Counted from the first letter of the stretch, positions 1 to 5,655 are shown. The stretch: DNA of 6,818 bases from Bryobacterales bacterium (GCA_016880505.1 JAEHDI010000951.1:1-6818); one strand, 5' to 3'. The notes: a model not told the origin generated them from the letters alone. Numbers and translations are program-made.

Positions 1-481
1 AGGAGTCCTTCATGATGAACTGCCGGACGCGGAGCAGGCCGGATTTCGGACGCGGCTCGTCGCGGAATTTGGTCTGGATCTGGTACCAGATCTGTGGAAG
101 CTGCTTGTAGCTGCGCAGCTCGCCCCGGGCGATGACGGTCATGACCTCCTCGTGGGTCATGCCGAGGCAGAGGTCGCGCTGGAAGCGGTCTTTGAGGCGG
201 AACATGGTGTCGCCCATGACCTCCCAGCGCCCGGACTCCTGCCAGAGTTCGGCGGGGTGGAGGGCGGGCAGCAACATTTCCTGCGCCCCGATGGAATCCA
301 TCTCCTCACGGACGATCCGGGTGACCTTCAGGAGAGACCGCTGGGCGAGGAACAAGTAGCTGTAAATGCCGGCCGACAACTGGCGGATGTAGCCGGCGCG
401 CAGGAGAAGCTGATGGCTCGCAACCTCCGCCTCCGCGGGATTTTCCCGCAGGGTGGGAATGAACAATTTGCTCCAATGCAT
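1..481 (-). CDS. proS: Proline-tRNA ligase (ProRS), N-terminal part, cut by window edge
   Basis: Class II aminoacyl-tRNA synthetase that charges tRNA-Pro with proline in the cytoplasm. The 160 visible residues follow the bacterial ProRS family from its first residue: start MHWSKLFIPTLRE, then a segment like the family's HQLMLRAG (SHQLLLRAG, about 22-30), REEM (58-61), the motif 1 region ending in LLPALHPAELWQESGRW (70-86), the T-x-E proline-recognition element in GMTHEE (T109, E111), and motif 2 from QTKFRDEPRP through RVRQFIMKDS (136-160). The insertion (editing) domain, motif 3 and the anticodon-binding domain lie beyond the left edge. The ATG at 481 was chosen because it matches the family N-terminus. 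An in-frame GTG at 514 would add 11 unsupported residues. No clear Shine-Dalgarno is visible. The gene is divergent from rpiB, with 68 bp between the start codons. Confidence 0.97.
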   Translation of the reverse strand, partial: MHWSKLFIPTLRENPAEAEVASHQLLLRAGYIRQLSAGIYSYLFLAQRSLLKVTRIVREEMDSIGAQEMLLPALHPAELWQESGRWEVMGDTMFRLKDRFQRDLCLGMTHEEVMTVIARGELRSYKQLPQIWYQIQTKFRDEPRPKSGLLRVRQFIMKDS

Positions 482-516
482 GAAGTTACTCGACGGGGAA
501 AAGAGACGAAGCACTC

Positions 517-534
517 ATTCTAGCATGCTAAAAT
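517..534. promoter_or_regulatory. Candidate overlapping divergent -10 elements around a TAGCATGCTA palindrome
   Basis: The perfect 10-bp palindrome TAGCATGCTA (521-530) sits between the divergent proS and rpiB starts. Each half supplies the TG of an extended -10. On the plus strand this is TGC followed by TAAAAT (529-534). On the minus strand it is TGC followed by TAGAAT (522 down to 517). Both hexamers are one base from TATAAT. Neither has a recognisable -35 at 16-18 bp, which is tolerable for extended -10 promoters. If the plus element is used, transcription would start near 541 and exclude the GGAG at 535-538, leaving rpiB nearly leaderless, so only one of those two signals may be real. 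Position and motif are seen; promoter function is inferred. Confidence 0.35.
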
Positions 535-549
535 GGAGCAGAATCCCCC

Positions 550-1026
550 ATGAAAATCGCAATCGGAGCCGACCACGCGGGCTTTCTATTGAAGGAGCGT
601 CTTCGGGATAAGCTGCTCCGCGACGGGCACCACGTGGTGGACTACGGCACCCACAGCGCGGAATCCACCGACTACCCGGACTATGCCGAACCGGTGGCGC
701 GCGACGTTGCCTCGGGCGAGGCCGACCGCGGCCTCCTGATCTGTGCGACCGGCATCGGGATGTCCATCGCCGCGAACAAGGTACCCGGCGTGCGGGCCGC
801 CCTGGGTACTTCCGAGGAGGAAGTGCGGCTGGTCCGGGGTCACAACGACGCCAACATCCTGACGCTCGGGGGAAAGTTTATCGAGCCGGCTCAAGCGGAG
901 AAGCTGCTCGACGTATTTCTTAGCGCGCAGTTTGAAGGCGGGCGTCACGCCCGCCGGGTCGCGAAGATCGGCCGGATGGAGCGCGGTGGGGCCGGAATGG
1001 ACGAATCACGGGGCGAAAAAGCATGA
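550..1026 (+). CDS. rpiB: Ribose-5-phosphate isomerase B (RpiB/LacA/LacB family)
   Basis: Interconverts ribose 5-phosphate and ribulose 5-phosphate in the non-oxidative pentose phosphate pathway; a small cytosolic enzyme, usually dimeric. At 158 residues it is slightly longer than the usual ~145-150, with a charged, Gly-rich tail after about residue 141. Visible family marks: MKIAIGADHAG at the start (D8, H9), TDYPDYA (40-46), catalytic Cys65 in LLICATGIGMSIAANK, RGHNDANIL with the conserved His98, and the closing EGGRHARRV (129-137). The usual CGTG is CATG here. GGAG at 535-538 lies 11 nt before the ATG. The stop overlaps the glyA start as ATGA (1023-1026), so it is the first gene of a translationally coupled operon. 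RpiB next to GlyA is a known neighbourhood in several bacterial phyla. The LacA/LacB (galactose-6-phosphate isomerase) alternative is unlikely without lac genes. Confidence 0.96.
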   Translation: MKIAIGADHAGFLLKERLRDKLLRDGHHVVDYGTHSAESTDYPDYAEPVARDVASGEADRGLLICATGIGMSIAANKVPGVRAALGTSEEEVRLVRGHNDANILTLGGKFIEPAQAEKLLDVFLSAQFEGGRHARRVAKIGRMERGGAGMDESRGEKA

Positions 1027-2306
1027 CGGAACAAGAGAAGATGTCGAGGCCGCTGGCCGAAGTGGATCCCGAAGTGTTCGCCGCGATCCGGAGCGAGCTC
1101 GAGCGGCAGAACTCCGGGCTCGAGTTGATTGCGAGCGAAAACTTCACGTCGGAGGCGGTGCTGGAAGCCACCGCGAGCGTGTTCACGAACAAGTACGCCG
1201 AGGGGTATCCCGGGCGGCGGTATTACGGCGGTTGCGAGTTCGTGGACGTGGTCGAAAACCTGGCGCGGGACCGGGCGAAGAAGCTCTTCCACTGCGAACA
1301 CGCCAACGTGCAACCGCACTCCGGCTCGCAGGCAAACCAGGCCGCGTACGCCGCGGTGCTCCAGCCGGGAGACACGATCCTCGGCATGAACCTGGCGCAC
1401 GGCGGGCACCTGACGCACGGGCACCACCTGAATTTCTCCGGCAAGACCTACAAGGTGGTCCCGTACGGCGTGCGGCGCGAAGACGAGATCATCGATTACG
1501 ACGAGCTGGCGAGGCTGGCCGAAGAGCACAGGCCGAAGATGATGATCGCCGGCGGAAGCGCGTATCCGCGGATCATCGATTTCCGCCGGTTTCGCGAAGT
1601 CGCGGACGCCGTAGGAGCGATCTTCCTCGTGGACATGGCTCATTTCTCGGGCCTGGTGGCGGCCGGTCTGCATCCGAATCCCTGCGAGTACGCCGACATC
1701 GTGACATCCACGACCCACAAGACGCTGCGCGGGCCACGCGCCGGGATTATTCTGTCGCGCGCACAGTTCGCCCAGGCGATCGACAAGACCGTGTTTCCAG
1801 GGGTGCAGGGAGGGCCGCTGGTACACGTGGTGGCAGCGAAAGCGGTGTGCTTTGCCGAGGCGATGACGCCCGAGTTCGTGAGCTATCAGAGGCAGGTGAA
1901 GGCGAACGCGGCAGCGCTGGCGGACGGGATGGCGGAAGCGGGTTACCGGGTGGTCTCCGGCGGCACGGACACGCACCTGCTACTCGTGGACGTGTTTGCA
2001 CGAGGAATTCGGGGCCGCGACGCGGAAACGGGTCTCGACAAGGCGCACATCACGGTCAACAAGAACGCGATTCCGTTCGACACCAACCCGCCGCTGAACC
2101 CGAGCGGGATCCGGTTGGGATCTCCCGCAGTGACGACCCGGGGGTTCCGCGAGCCGGAAATGCGCGAGGTCGCATCGATGATCGCCGAGGTGCTCGGAAA
2201 CCTTGGAAACGATGATGTGATCGCTTCGGTCGGCCGCCGGGTGGCGGAGTTGACCGGACGGTTTCCGCTGTACCACTGGAAACTGAACGCCGTCGCCGCG
2301 AATTGA
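1023..2306 (+). CDS. glyA: Serine hydroxymethyltransferase
   Basis: PLP enzyme that converts serine plus tetrahydrofolate to glycine plus 5,10-methylene-THF, the main one-carbon source for purine, thymidylate and methionine synthesis. The 427-residue length is typical. Visible: LELIASENFTSEAV (33-46), NKYAEGYPGRRYYGG (56-70), PHSGSQAN (98-105), LVDMAHFSG with PLP-contacting D204 and H207 (202-210), the Schiff-base motif TSTTHKTLRGPR with Lys233, and the C-terminal VNKNAIPFD...SGIRLGSPAVTTRGF block (345-375). All key residues are present. It starts inside the rpiB stop (ATGA), so translational coupling is likely; no strong Shine-Dalgarno precedes it. The stop TGA (2304-2306) is followed directly by the ATG of the glycosyltransferase. 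In other frames this gene casts long shadow ORFs, including one that is also 427 codons. Confidence 0.98.
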   Translation: MTEQEKMSRPLAEVDPEVFAAIRSELERQNSGLELIASENFTSEAVLEATASVFTNKYAEGYPGRRYYGGCEFVDVVENLARDRAKKLFHCEHANVQPHSGSQANQAAYAAVLQPGDTILGMNLAHGGHLTHGHHLNFSGKTYKVVPYGVRREDEIIDYDELARLAEEHRPKMMIAGGSAYPRIIDFRRFREVADAVGAIFLVDMAHFSGLVAAGLHPNPCEYADIVTSTTHKTLRGPRAGIILSRAQFAQAIDKTVFPGVQGGPLVHVVAAKAVCFAEAMTPEFVSYQRQVKANAAALADGMAEAGYRVVSGGTDTHLLLVDVFARGIRGRDAETGLDKAHITVNKNAIPFDTNPPLNPSGIRLGSPAVTTRGFREPEMREVASMIAEVLGNLGNDDVIASVGRRVAELTGRFPLYHWKLNAVAAN

Positions 2307-3485
2307 ATGGCGCTGCGCATACTGATCGACGCCCGGCACCTCCGGGACTTCGGCATCGGTACCTACATACGCAACCTTGTCCGCGCTCTGGCGTGCATTG
2401 ACCGGGAGAACCACTATGTGCTGGCCTGCGCGAAGGAAGGCGGCGCCGAACTGGGGGGCCTTCCCGGCAATTTCCAGATCGCCCGATATGAGCGCCATGA
2501 TTCCGACCCGCTCGATCACGTCGCGTTCCCGTGGTTCATCCGCCACTTCTCGGCGGATCTCTATCACATCCCGCTGAATGTGGTGTCGCTGACGATGCCC
2601 CGCCCGTACGTGCTCACGATCCACGACATGAGCAGCCTGATGTATGACCGGCAGCGCGACTTTCGGCGGAAGTTGCGACTGTATCAGTTCCGCCGGGGTC
2701 TTCAGCGCGCGGAAAAGATCATCGCGGTCTCGGAGGCCACCCTGCGAGATGTGGAAGACCTCTTCGGAATTCCGCCGGAGAGGGTGCGGCGGATTTACAA
2801 CGCGCCGGACCCCCGCTTCCTGGAGCACAAGCCTGCCGCCGACGCGCGCTCGGCCGGCCCCGAGGGTCACAGCCGCGAAGTGCGCCGCATCCTGGAGCGC
2901 TATCAGATCGACTACCCGTTCGTGCTGTACACGGGATCGATCCGCCCGCAGAAGAACGTGCCCCGGCTGGTGGAGGCGTTCGCGGTTGTCCGCGGACAGC
3001 TCGAGACACATCCGGTGTATAAGGAGCTCCGGCTGATCATCATCGGCGACGAACTGAGCCGGTATCCGGCGGTCCGGCGGGCGGTGATCCAGACGCGGGT
3101 GGAGGACGTCGTCCGCTTTCTGGGTTTCGTTCCGATCGACACTCTTCGCATTTTCTATGAAGCGGCCGCCGCGTTCGTTTTTCCATCGATGTACGAGGGC
3201 TTCGGGCTCCCGCCGCTGGAAGCCATGGCCTCCGGGACGCCGGTTGTGTCGTCGAATCGTAGTTCACTTCCGGAGGTTGTCGGCGACGCCGCCGTGCTGG
3301 TGAATCCGGAGAATGTGTTCGACATCGCCCGCGGAATTCGAGATGCGCTGACGGATGAGCAACTCCGGGTCTCGCTGATTGCCCGGGGCTACGAGCAAGC
3401 GCGGCGTTTCAGTTGGGAGGCAACGGCGCGGCAAGTGCTGGAAGTTTACGAAGAAGTGGGACGAGAACGAAAGGTCCTGCGCTGA
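2307..3485 (+). CDS. GT4-family (GT-B fold) glycosyltransferase
   Basis: Probable retaining glycosyltransferase moving a sugar from a nucleotide-sugar donor to a glycan or lipid-linked acceptor; substrate unknown. At 392 residues it is typical of Glycos_transf_1/GT4 enzymes. N-terminal acceptor domain: RILIDARHLRDFGIGTYIRNL (4-24), with the Gly-rich loop GIGTY, and LTIHDMSSLMYD (103-114). Linker region: IIAVSEATLRDVEDLFGI (138-155). C-terminal donor domain: YTGSIRPQKNVPRLVEAF (208-225), then FPSMYEGFGLPPLEAMASG (292-310), containing the E-x7-E donor-binding pair E297/E305. NRSSLPEVVGDAAVLVNP (317-334) is also characteristic. No signal peptide or membrane segment is seen, so it is cytosolic or membrane-peripheral. 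Its ATG abuts the glyA stop and has no Shine-Dalgarno, so translation probably depends on coupling. No polysaccharide cluster is visible nearby to name the product. Confidence 0.94.
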   Translation: MALRILIDARHLRDFGIGTYIRNLVRALACIDRENHYVLACAKEGGAELGGLPGNFQIARYERHDSDPLDHVAFPWFIRHFSADLYHIPLNVVSLTMPRPYVLTIHDMSSLMYDRQRDFRRKLRLYQFRRGLQRAEKIIAVSEATLRDVEDLFGIPPERVRRIYNAPDPRFLEHKPAADARSAGPEGHSREVRRILERYQIDYPFVLYTGSIRPQKNVPRLVEAFAVVRGQLETHPVYKELRLIIIGDELSRYPAVRRAVIQTRVEDVVRFLGFVPIDTLRIFYEAAAAFVFPSMYEGFGLPPLEAMASGTPVVSSNRSSLPEVVGDAAVLVNPENVFDIARGIRDALTDEQLRVSLIARGYEQARRFSWEATARQVLEVYEEVGRERKVLR

Positions 3486-3498
3486 GAGGCGTGGGCTC

Positions 3499-3514
3499 CG
3501 CCGGATCGCCGGCG
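3499..3514. terminator. Candidate bidirectional hairpin between convergent genes
   Basis: CGCCGG-ATCG-CCGGCG is a perfect 6-bp all-G/C stem with a 4-nt loop. It lies in the 33-bp gap between the glycosyltransferase stop (3485) and the stop of the minus-strand regulator (3519). On the plus strand it is followed by CCTTTC, a poor U-tract; on the minus strand by no T-run. The convergent location fits a terminator for the rpiB-glyA-glycosyltransferase operon, but the tail is weak. Confidence 0.4.
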
Positions 3515-3518
3515 CCTT

Positions 3519-4217
3519 TCAGAAGCTTAGAAGATACCGTCCGATCCAGACGACACGCGCCCGAACGATATCCATGACGTGGCTATTCTCCAGCACGATC
3601 TCCTCCCATCCGCCTGGCCGTCCCGCGCCGGCTTCGGTTCCGAGAAACACGCGCCGGCCCTCCATACGCAGCCGCCGGATGAGTCCTTCTCCGCGACGGT
3701 TTACGACATATAAGCCCTCTCCATCGGGCCGGGACCGGCTGTGGTGGGATCTATCAAGCAGGACGAGATCATTGTGGCGGACCACCGCGGTCATCCTGGC
3801 ATCCGCGGTCAGCCGCGCTACGACGGGATCGGTAAGCGAGGTGACAAGCAGGGTCGGGAAGGGGCATCTGTATTGCGGGTCGATGGCAGTGGGCAGCGGC
3901 AGCCCGGGCCCCAGCCAACCCTCCAGAATTGGGACTCCCCGGTAGTCACCATGTTTCGGACACTGGGGACAGCCCGCCCGGTGGAGTTCGGGGACGGTGA
4001 TCAGGTCCAGCACTGACAAGCGGAGACACTTGAGGACGCGATCGGCTGCATCGGGAGAGAGAATTCTTGCGCCTTTCAGCACATTATGCATATGCGGCTG
4101 TGAAATCCCGGCCAGGCGTGCGAGCCGGCGTTCCGTGAGCTCTCCATTGTGGAGGCGCGCTTTTAGAGCGGCGACGAGGCGCGCTTGCAGTTCCTGGAAG
4201 TCCATTGTGAGGCCCAC
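3519..4217 (-). CDS. CI/LexA-like regulator: XRE-type HTH with a catalytically dead S24-like domain
   Basis: Probable sequence-specific transcription repressor (232 residues from the GTG). The N-terminal half carries a lambda-repressor-type HTH at about 26-65 (ELTERRLARLAGISQPHMHN then VLKGARILSP). A short linker has C83, C86 and H89. From about 95 to 195 it follows the S24/LexA C-terminal fold: VPILEGWLGPG where the cleavage region normally lies, MTAVVRHNDLVLLD matching the family's SM...GDLVLVD, and LYVVNRRGEGLIRRLRMEG matching the beta-strand that carries the catalytic Lys. The Ser position is Arg141 and the Lys position is Arg (181 or 182). No Ala-Gly scissile pair is visible, so self-cleavage is not expected. 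Start: GTG at 4217 has AGGGA at 4230-4226 with 8-nt spacing; ATG at 4205 (four residues shorter) is a fair alternative. A perfect inverted repeat abuts the start, suggesting autoregulation. The DNA target and effector are unknown. Confidence 0.82.
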   Translation of the reverse strand: MGLTMDFQELQARLVAALKARLHNGELTERRLARLAGISQPHMHNVLKGARILSPDAADRVLKCLRLSVLDLITVPELHRAGCPQCPKHGDYRGVPILEGWLGPGLPLPTAIDPQYRCPFPTLLVTSLTDPVVARLTADARMTAVVRHNDLVLLDRSHHSRSRPDGEGLYVVNRRGEGLIRRLRMEGRRVFLGTEAGAGRPGGWEEIVLENSHVMDIVRARVVWIGRYLLSF

Positions 4218-4219
4218 GC

Positions 4220-4240
4220 CCTATTTCCCTGTGAAATAGG
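4220..4240. promoter_or_regulatory. Candidate operator: perfect 8-5-8 inverted repeat next to the repressor start
   Basis: CCTATTTC, spacer CCTGT, GAAATAGG: both 8-bp arms pair perfectly. It ends two bases upstream of the GTG start of the minus-strand HTH regulator and includes its AGGGA Shine-Dalgarno (4230-4226). The two half-site centres are 13 bp apart, somewhat more than one helical turn, which suits a dimeric HTH repressor. An alternative reading is an RNA hairpin in the regulator's mRNA that partly hides the ribosome site. The repeat is seen; binding is inferred. Confidence 0.5.
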
Positions 4241-4261
4241 TAGTACTTCTTAAGAAATATT

Positions 4262-4267
4262 ATCATA
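4262..4267 (-). promoter_or_regulatory. Candidate -10 of the HTH regulator gene
   Basis: On the minus strand, TATGAT (4267 down to 4262) is one base from TATAAT and lies about 45 bp before the GTG start at 4217. Transcription from about 4255 would begin within the TTCTTAAGAA palindrome (4247-4256), with the 8-5-8 inverted repeat in the leader. No good -35 is visible at 16-18 bp. An overlapping GATAAT three bases on is an equal alternative. Confidence 0.35.
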
Positions 4268-4390
4268 GCCTTCCCATAACTTCAGTACTGTGGCGACAAC
4301 TTGAGCTCCCCGTAATGCATTGAAAACAAGGAATAAATTAGAATTTACATCTATTTGAAATATTTTTCGGAAAATACTGCGAATTTAATG

Positions 4391-4418
4391 TTGACGATTT
4401 TCGGACCTGGAATAGTCT
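4391..4418 (+). promoter_or_regulatory. Candidate sigma-70 type promoter of the Cys-cluster/HTH gene
   Basis: TTGACG (4391-4396) is one base from the consensus -35. At 16 bp spacing follows TAGTCT (4413-4418), a poor -10. AATAGT at 4411-4416 is closer to consensus, but the spacing is only 14 bp. The expected start near 4425 gives a leader of about 35-40 nt before the ATG at 4462. The -35 is convincing; the -10 is not. Confidence 0.35.
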
Positions 4419-4461
4419 GTGAACAGGAGCGGAGAGGCGTCCCAAAGGGCCGCCGCCGCGA

Positions 4462-5058
4462 ATGAGCCTTATGGAATGGACCAGATCCGAAACGTTAGCA
4501 ATGGCGAGACATTCATGTTTGCAATGCCATGGCCTGGGATTGAGGCAGGGGCACCGGGAGCAGATGCACCCCTGCAACTGCGTCTTTCGCGCCATTTTCC
4601 GCGCCTGCTACGCGCGGTTTCGCTACTGTGCCACGAAAGAAAAATACTTGAGCCGGGTTTCTCTCGAAATGATCTCCGGGCGGGAGGGAAGATGGTCCTG
4701 GGGACGCAAAGATGAGGAGTACGTAGCCGATTTCTGTCTGGTGAGCCAGCGGGTGCTCACCGAGTACGAACATACGATCTTCCGGTATCACTTTCTTCTC
4801 GGGGCAGACTGGAAGCTCTGCTGCCGGAAGCTCAAGATGGACCGTGGAAATTTCTTCCATTCCGTCTATCGGATCGAGCAAGCGCTCGGCAGGGCGTTCC
4901 GCGAACTGGAGCCGTACCCGCTCTATCCGCTGCACGAGTATTTCCACGGAACAATGCTTACGGAGCCCGATCGCAAAGGCCCTGCTTCATCCGCCCTCAC
5001 CGCGCCGTTGCTTGCGGCGCGGCCCGTCTTTCATCCGCCTTTACTGAAAACTGCCTGA
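4462..5058 (+). CDS. Uncharacterised protein: Cys cluster plus sigma-70-region-4-like HTH
   Basis: No named family was recognised. The 198-residue product has a Cys-rich N-terminus: C19 and C22 in CLQCHGLG (a CxxCxGxG knuckle of the kind seen in DnaJ and phage Q proteins), then C38 and C40 (CNC), C49 and C56, in all likelihood a zinc site. Residues about 97-147 (RVLTEYEHTIFRYHFLLGAD, then WKLCCRKLKMDRGNFFHSVY) match the length and hydrophobic pattern of sigma-70 region 4: an L-T-E-x-E opening, a helix, a turn, a recognition helix, and a final basic helix ending ALGRAFRE. After about 165 the tail is low-complexity Pro/Ala. No membrane segment or signal peptide is seen. It most likely binds DNA or RNA polymerase. 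The ATG at 4462 is the first start after an in-frame stop at 4420; ATG 4471 is also possible, and no clear Shine-Dalgarno decides between them. It is divergent from the CI-like gene, so the two may be a regulatory pair. Confidence 0.72.
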   Translation: MSLMEWTRSETLAMARHSCLQCHGLGLRQGHREQMHPCNCVFRAIFRACYARFRYCATKEKYLSRVSLEMISGREGRWSWGRKDEEYVADFCLVSQRVLTEYEHTIFRYHFLLGADWKLCCRKLKMDRGNFFHSVYRIEQALGRAFRELEPYPLYPLHEYFHGTMLTEPDRKGPASSALTAPLLAARPVFHPPLLKTA

Positions 5059-5098
5059 CTCCCGCCTTCACTCCTCGTCGTGAGTACAGGGCAGCGCG

Positions 5099-5151
5099 CA
5101 GCCGGGAGCTGCCGTCCGAGCCGGAATGGCGCGGACGGCGGTCCCCGGCTG
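5099..5151. terminator. Long, nearly perfect hairpin between convergent genes
   Basis: Left arm 5099-5122 and right arm 5128-5151 form a 24-position stem around a 5-nt GGAAT loop. CAGCCGGG pairs with CCCGGCTG, GCCGTCCG with CGGACGGC, and inner GCC with GGC. The only faults on the plus strand are an A-C and an A-G mismatch plus two G-U wobbles; the minus-strand RNA has one wobble and three mismatches, so the plus-strand RNA folds slightly better. It lies between the stop of the plus-strand gene at 5058 and the end of minus-strand tadA at 5174. There is no T-tract on either side, so it is either a bidirectional non-canonical terminator/3'-end stabiliser or a copy of a dispersed palindromic repeat. 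Confidence 0.5.
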
Positions 5152-5173
5152 GGCTCCGATCCTGCGAAGTGGA

Positions 5174-5620
5174 TTACCGCCGATCGCGAAAGAATTCACG
5201 CAGCAACTCGGCACAATCGGCCGCGAGCACGCCTTCCGTCACGTCGACGCGGTGATTGAGCAGGTCGGAGTCGGCGACTCGGAACTTGCTGCGGACGCCG
5301 CCGAAGCGCAAGTCCCTGGCGCCGAACACGAGACGGCGGACGCGCGCCGTCACGAGCGCGCCGGCGCACATGACACACGGCTCGAGCGTCACGTACAGGG
5401 TGCAGTCCTCCAGCCGGTAGTTCTCCAACCGGGCCGCGGCTTCCCGGAGAGCAAGGATCTCCGCATGAGCGGTAGGATCAACCCGGGCAAGCGGCGAGTT
5501 CCGGCCGCGTCCGACGATCACGCCGCCGCAGACGACGATGGCTCCCACAGGCACTTCGCCCTCGCTTCCGGCTTCGCGCGCCAGGACAAGCGCTTCGAGC
5601 ATCCATGCTTCGTCGGTCAT
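5174..5620 (-). CDS. tadA: tRNA adenosine(34) deaminase
   Basis: Zinc enzyme of the cytidine/deoxycytidylate deaminase fold that converts the wobble adenosine of tRNA-Arg(ACG) to inosine, needed to decode CGN arginine codons. From the ATG at 5620 the product is 148 residues. It shows EVPVGAIVV (22-30), the HAE motif (H52 zinc ligand, E54 proton shuttle) in DPTAHAEILALR, NYRLEDCTLYVTLEPCVMC with ligands C82 and C85, FGARD (99-103) and the C-terminal NHRVDVTEGVLADCAELL-like block. All catalytic residues are intact. An in-frame GTG at 5641 would add seven residues. ATG 5620 was preferred because MTDEAWMLEALVLA matches the family start and a GGAGGG lies upstream (about 14 nt, a little long). The gene converges on the Cys-cluster gene and diverges from the permease. 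Confidence 0.96.
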   Translation of the reverse strand: MTDEAWMLEALVLAREAGSEGEVPVGAIVVCGGVIVGRGRNSPLARVDPTAHAEILALREAAARLENYRLEDCTLYVTLEPCVMCAGALVTARVRRLVFGARDLRFGGVRSKFRVADSDLLNHRVDVTEGVLAADCAELLREFFRDRR

Positions 5621-5655
5621 GCCGGCAGACGCACCCTCCACCGGGCGCCGCAGCT

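Larger units (their letters stand above)
4218..4461. other. AT-rich, palindrome-dense divergent intergenic region
   Basis: These 244 bp between the divergent regulators are strikingly AT-rich, especially about 4240-4400, against GC-rich flanks. They contain no coding-like ORF. Short perfect palindromes or hairpins: 4220-4240 (8-5-8 inverted repeat), TTCTTAAGAA at 4247-4256, CAGTACTG at 4283-4290, AATGCATT at 4314-4321, and TATTTT-TCGG-AAAATA at 4361-4376. AGTACT occurs at 4242-4247 and again at 4284-4289, 42 bp apart. The composition and layout are those of a control region for both flanking genes. Confidence 0.6.

Noticed and set aside
486..518. Short minus-strand ORF (10 codons plus stop) ending 4 nt before the proS ATG, considered as a leader peptide
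   Set aside because: Its ATG overlaps the candidate -10, so it would probably not be transcribed. It has no Shine-Dalgarno and only one Pro codon, so an attenuation role is not supported.
132..523. Plus-strand ORFs opposite proS
   Set aside because: The minus-strand translation matches ProRS over its whole length; these are antisense shadows.
932..2215. 427-codon plus-strand ORF overlapping glyA in another frame
   Set aside because: Arg/Gly/Ala-rich with no family motifs; it is a GC-driven shadow of glyA, which is intact and certain. The equal length is coincidence.
945..3011. Two 343-codon minus-strand ORFs (945-1976 and 1980-3011) opposite rpiB/glyA and the glycosyltransferase
   Set aside because: Both lie wholly antisense to well-supported genes, lack recognisable domains, and their composition is that of complementary-frame translation in GC-rich DNA.
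4361..4376. TATTTT-TCGG-AAAATA inverted repeat as a terminator
   Set aside because: The stem is A/T only and there is no transcript needing termination at this point between divergent genes; kept only as one of several palindromes in the intergenic region.
4419..4715. 98-codon ORF with a GTG start and good AG-rich upstream sequence, overlapping the Cys-cluster gene
   Set aside because: No domain or conserved pattern; the overlapping frame at 4462 has a Cys cluster and an HTH pattern and runs twice as long.
3519..5058. Reading the regulator pair as part of a full prophage or a toxin-antitoxin system
   Set aside because: No integrase, att repeats, structural genes or toxin-like fold are visible, and the flanks are core genes; the window does not support either label.
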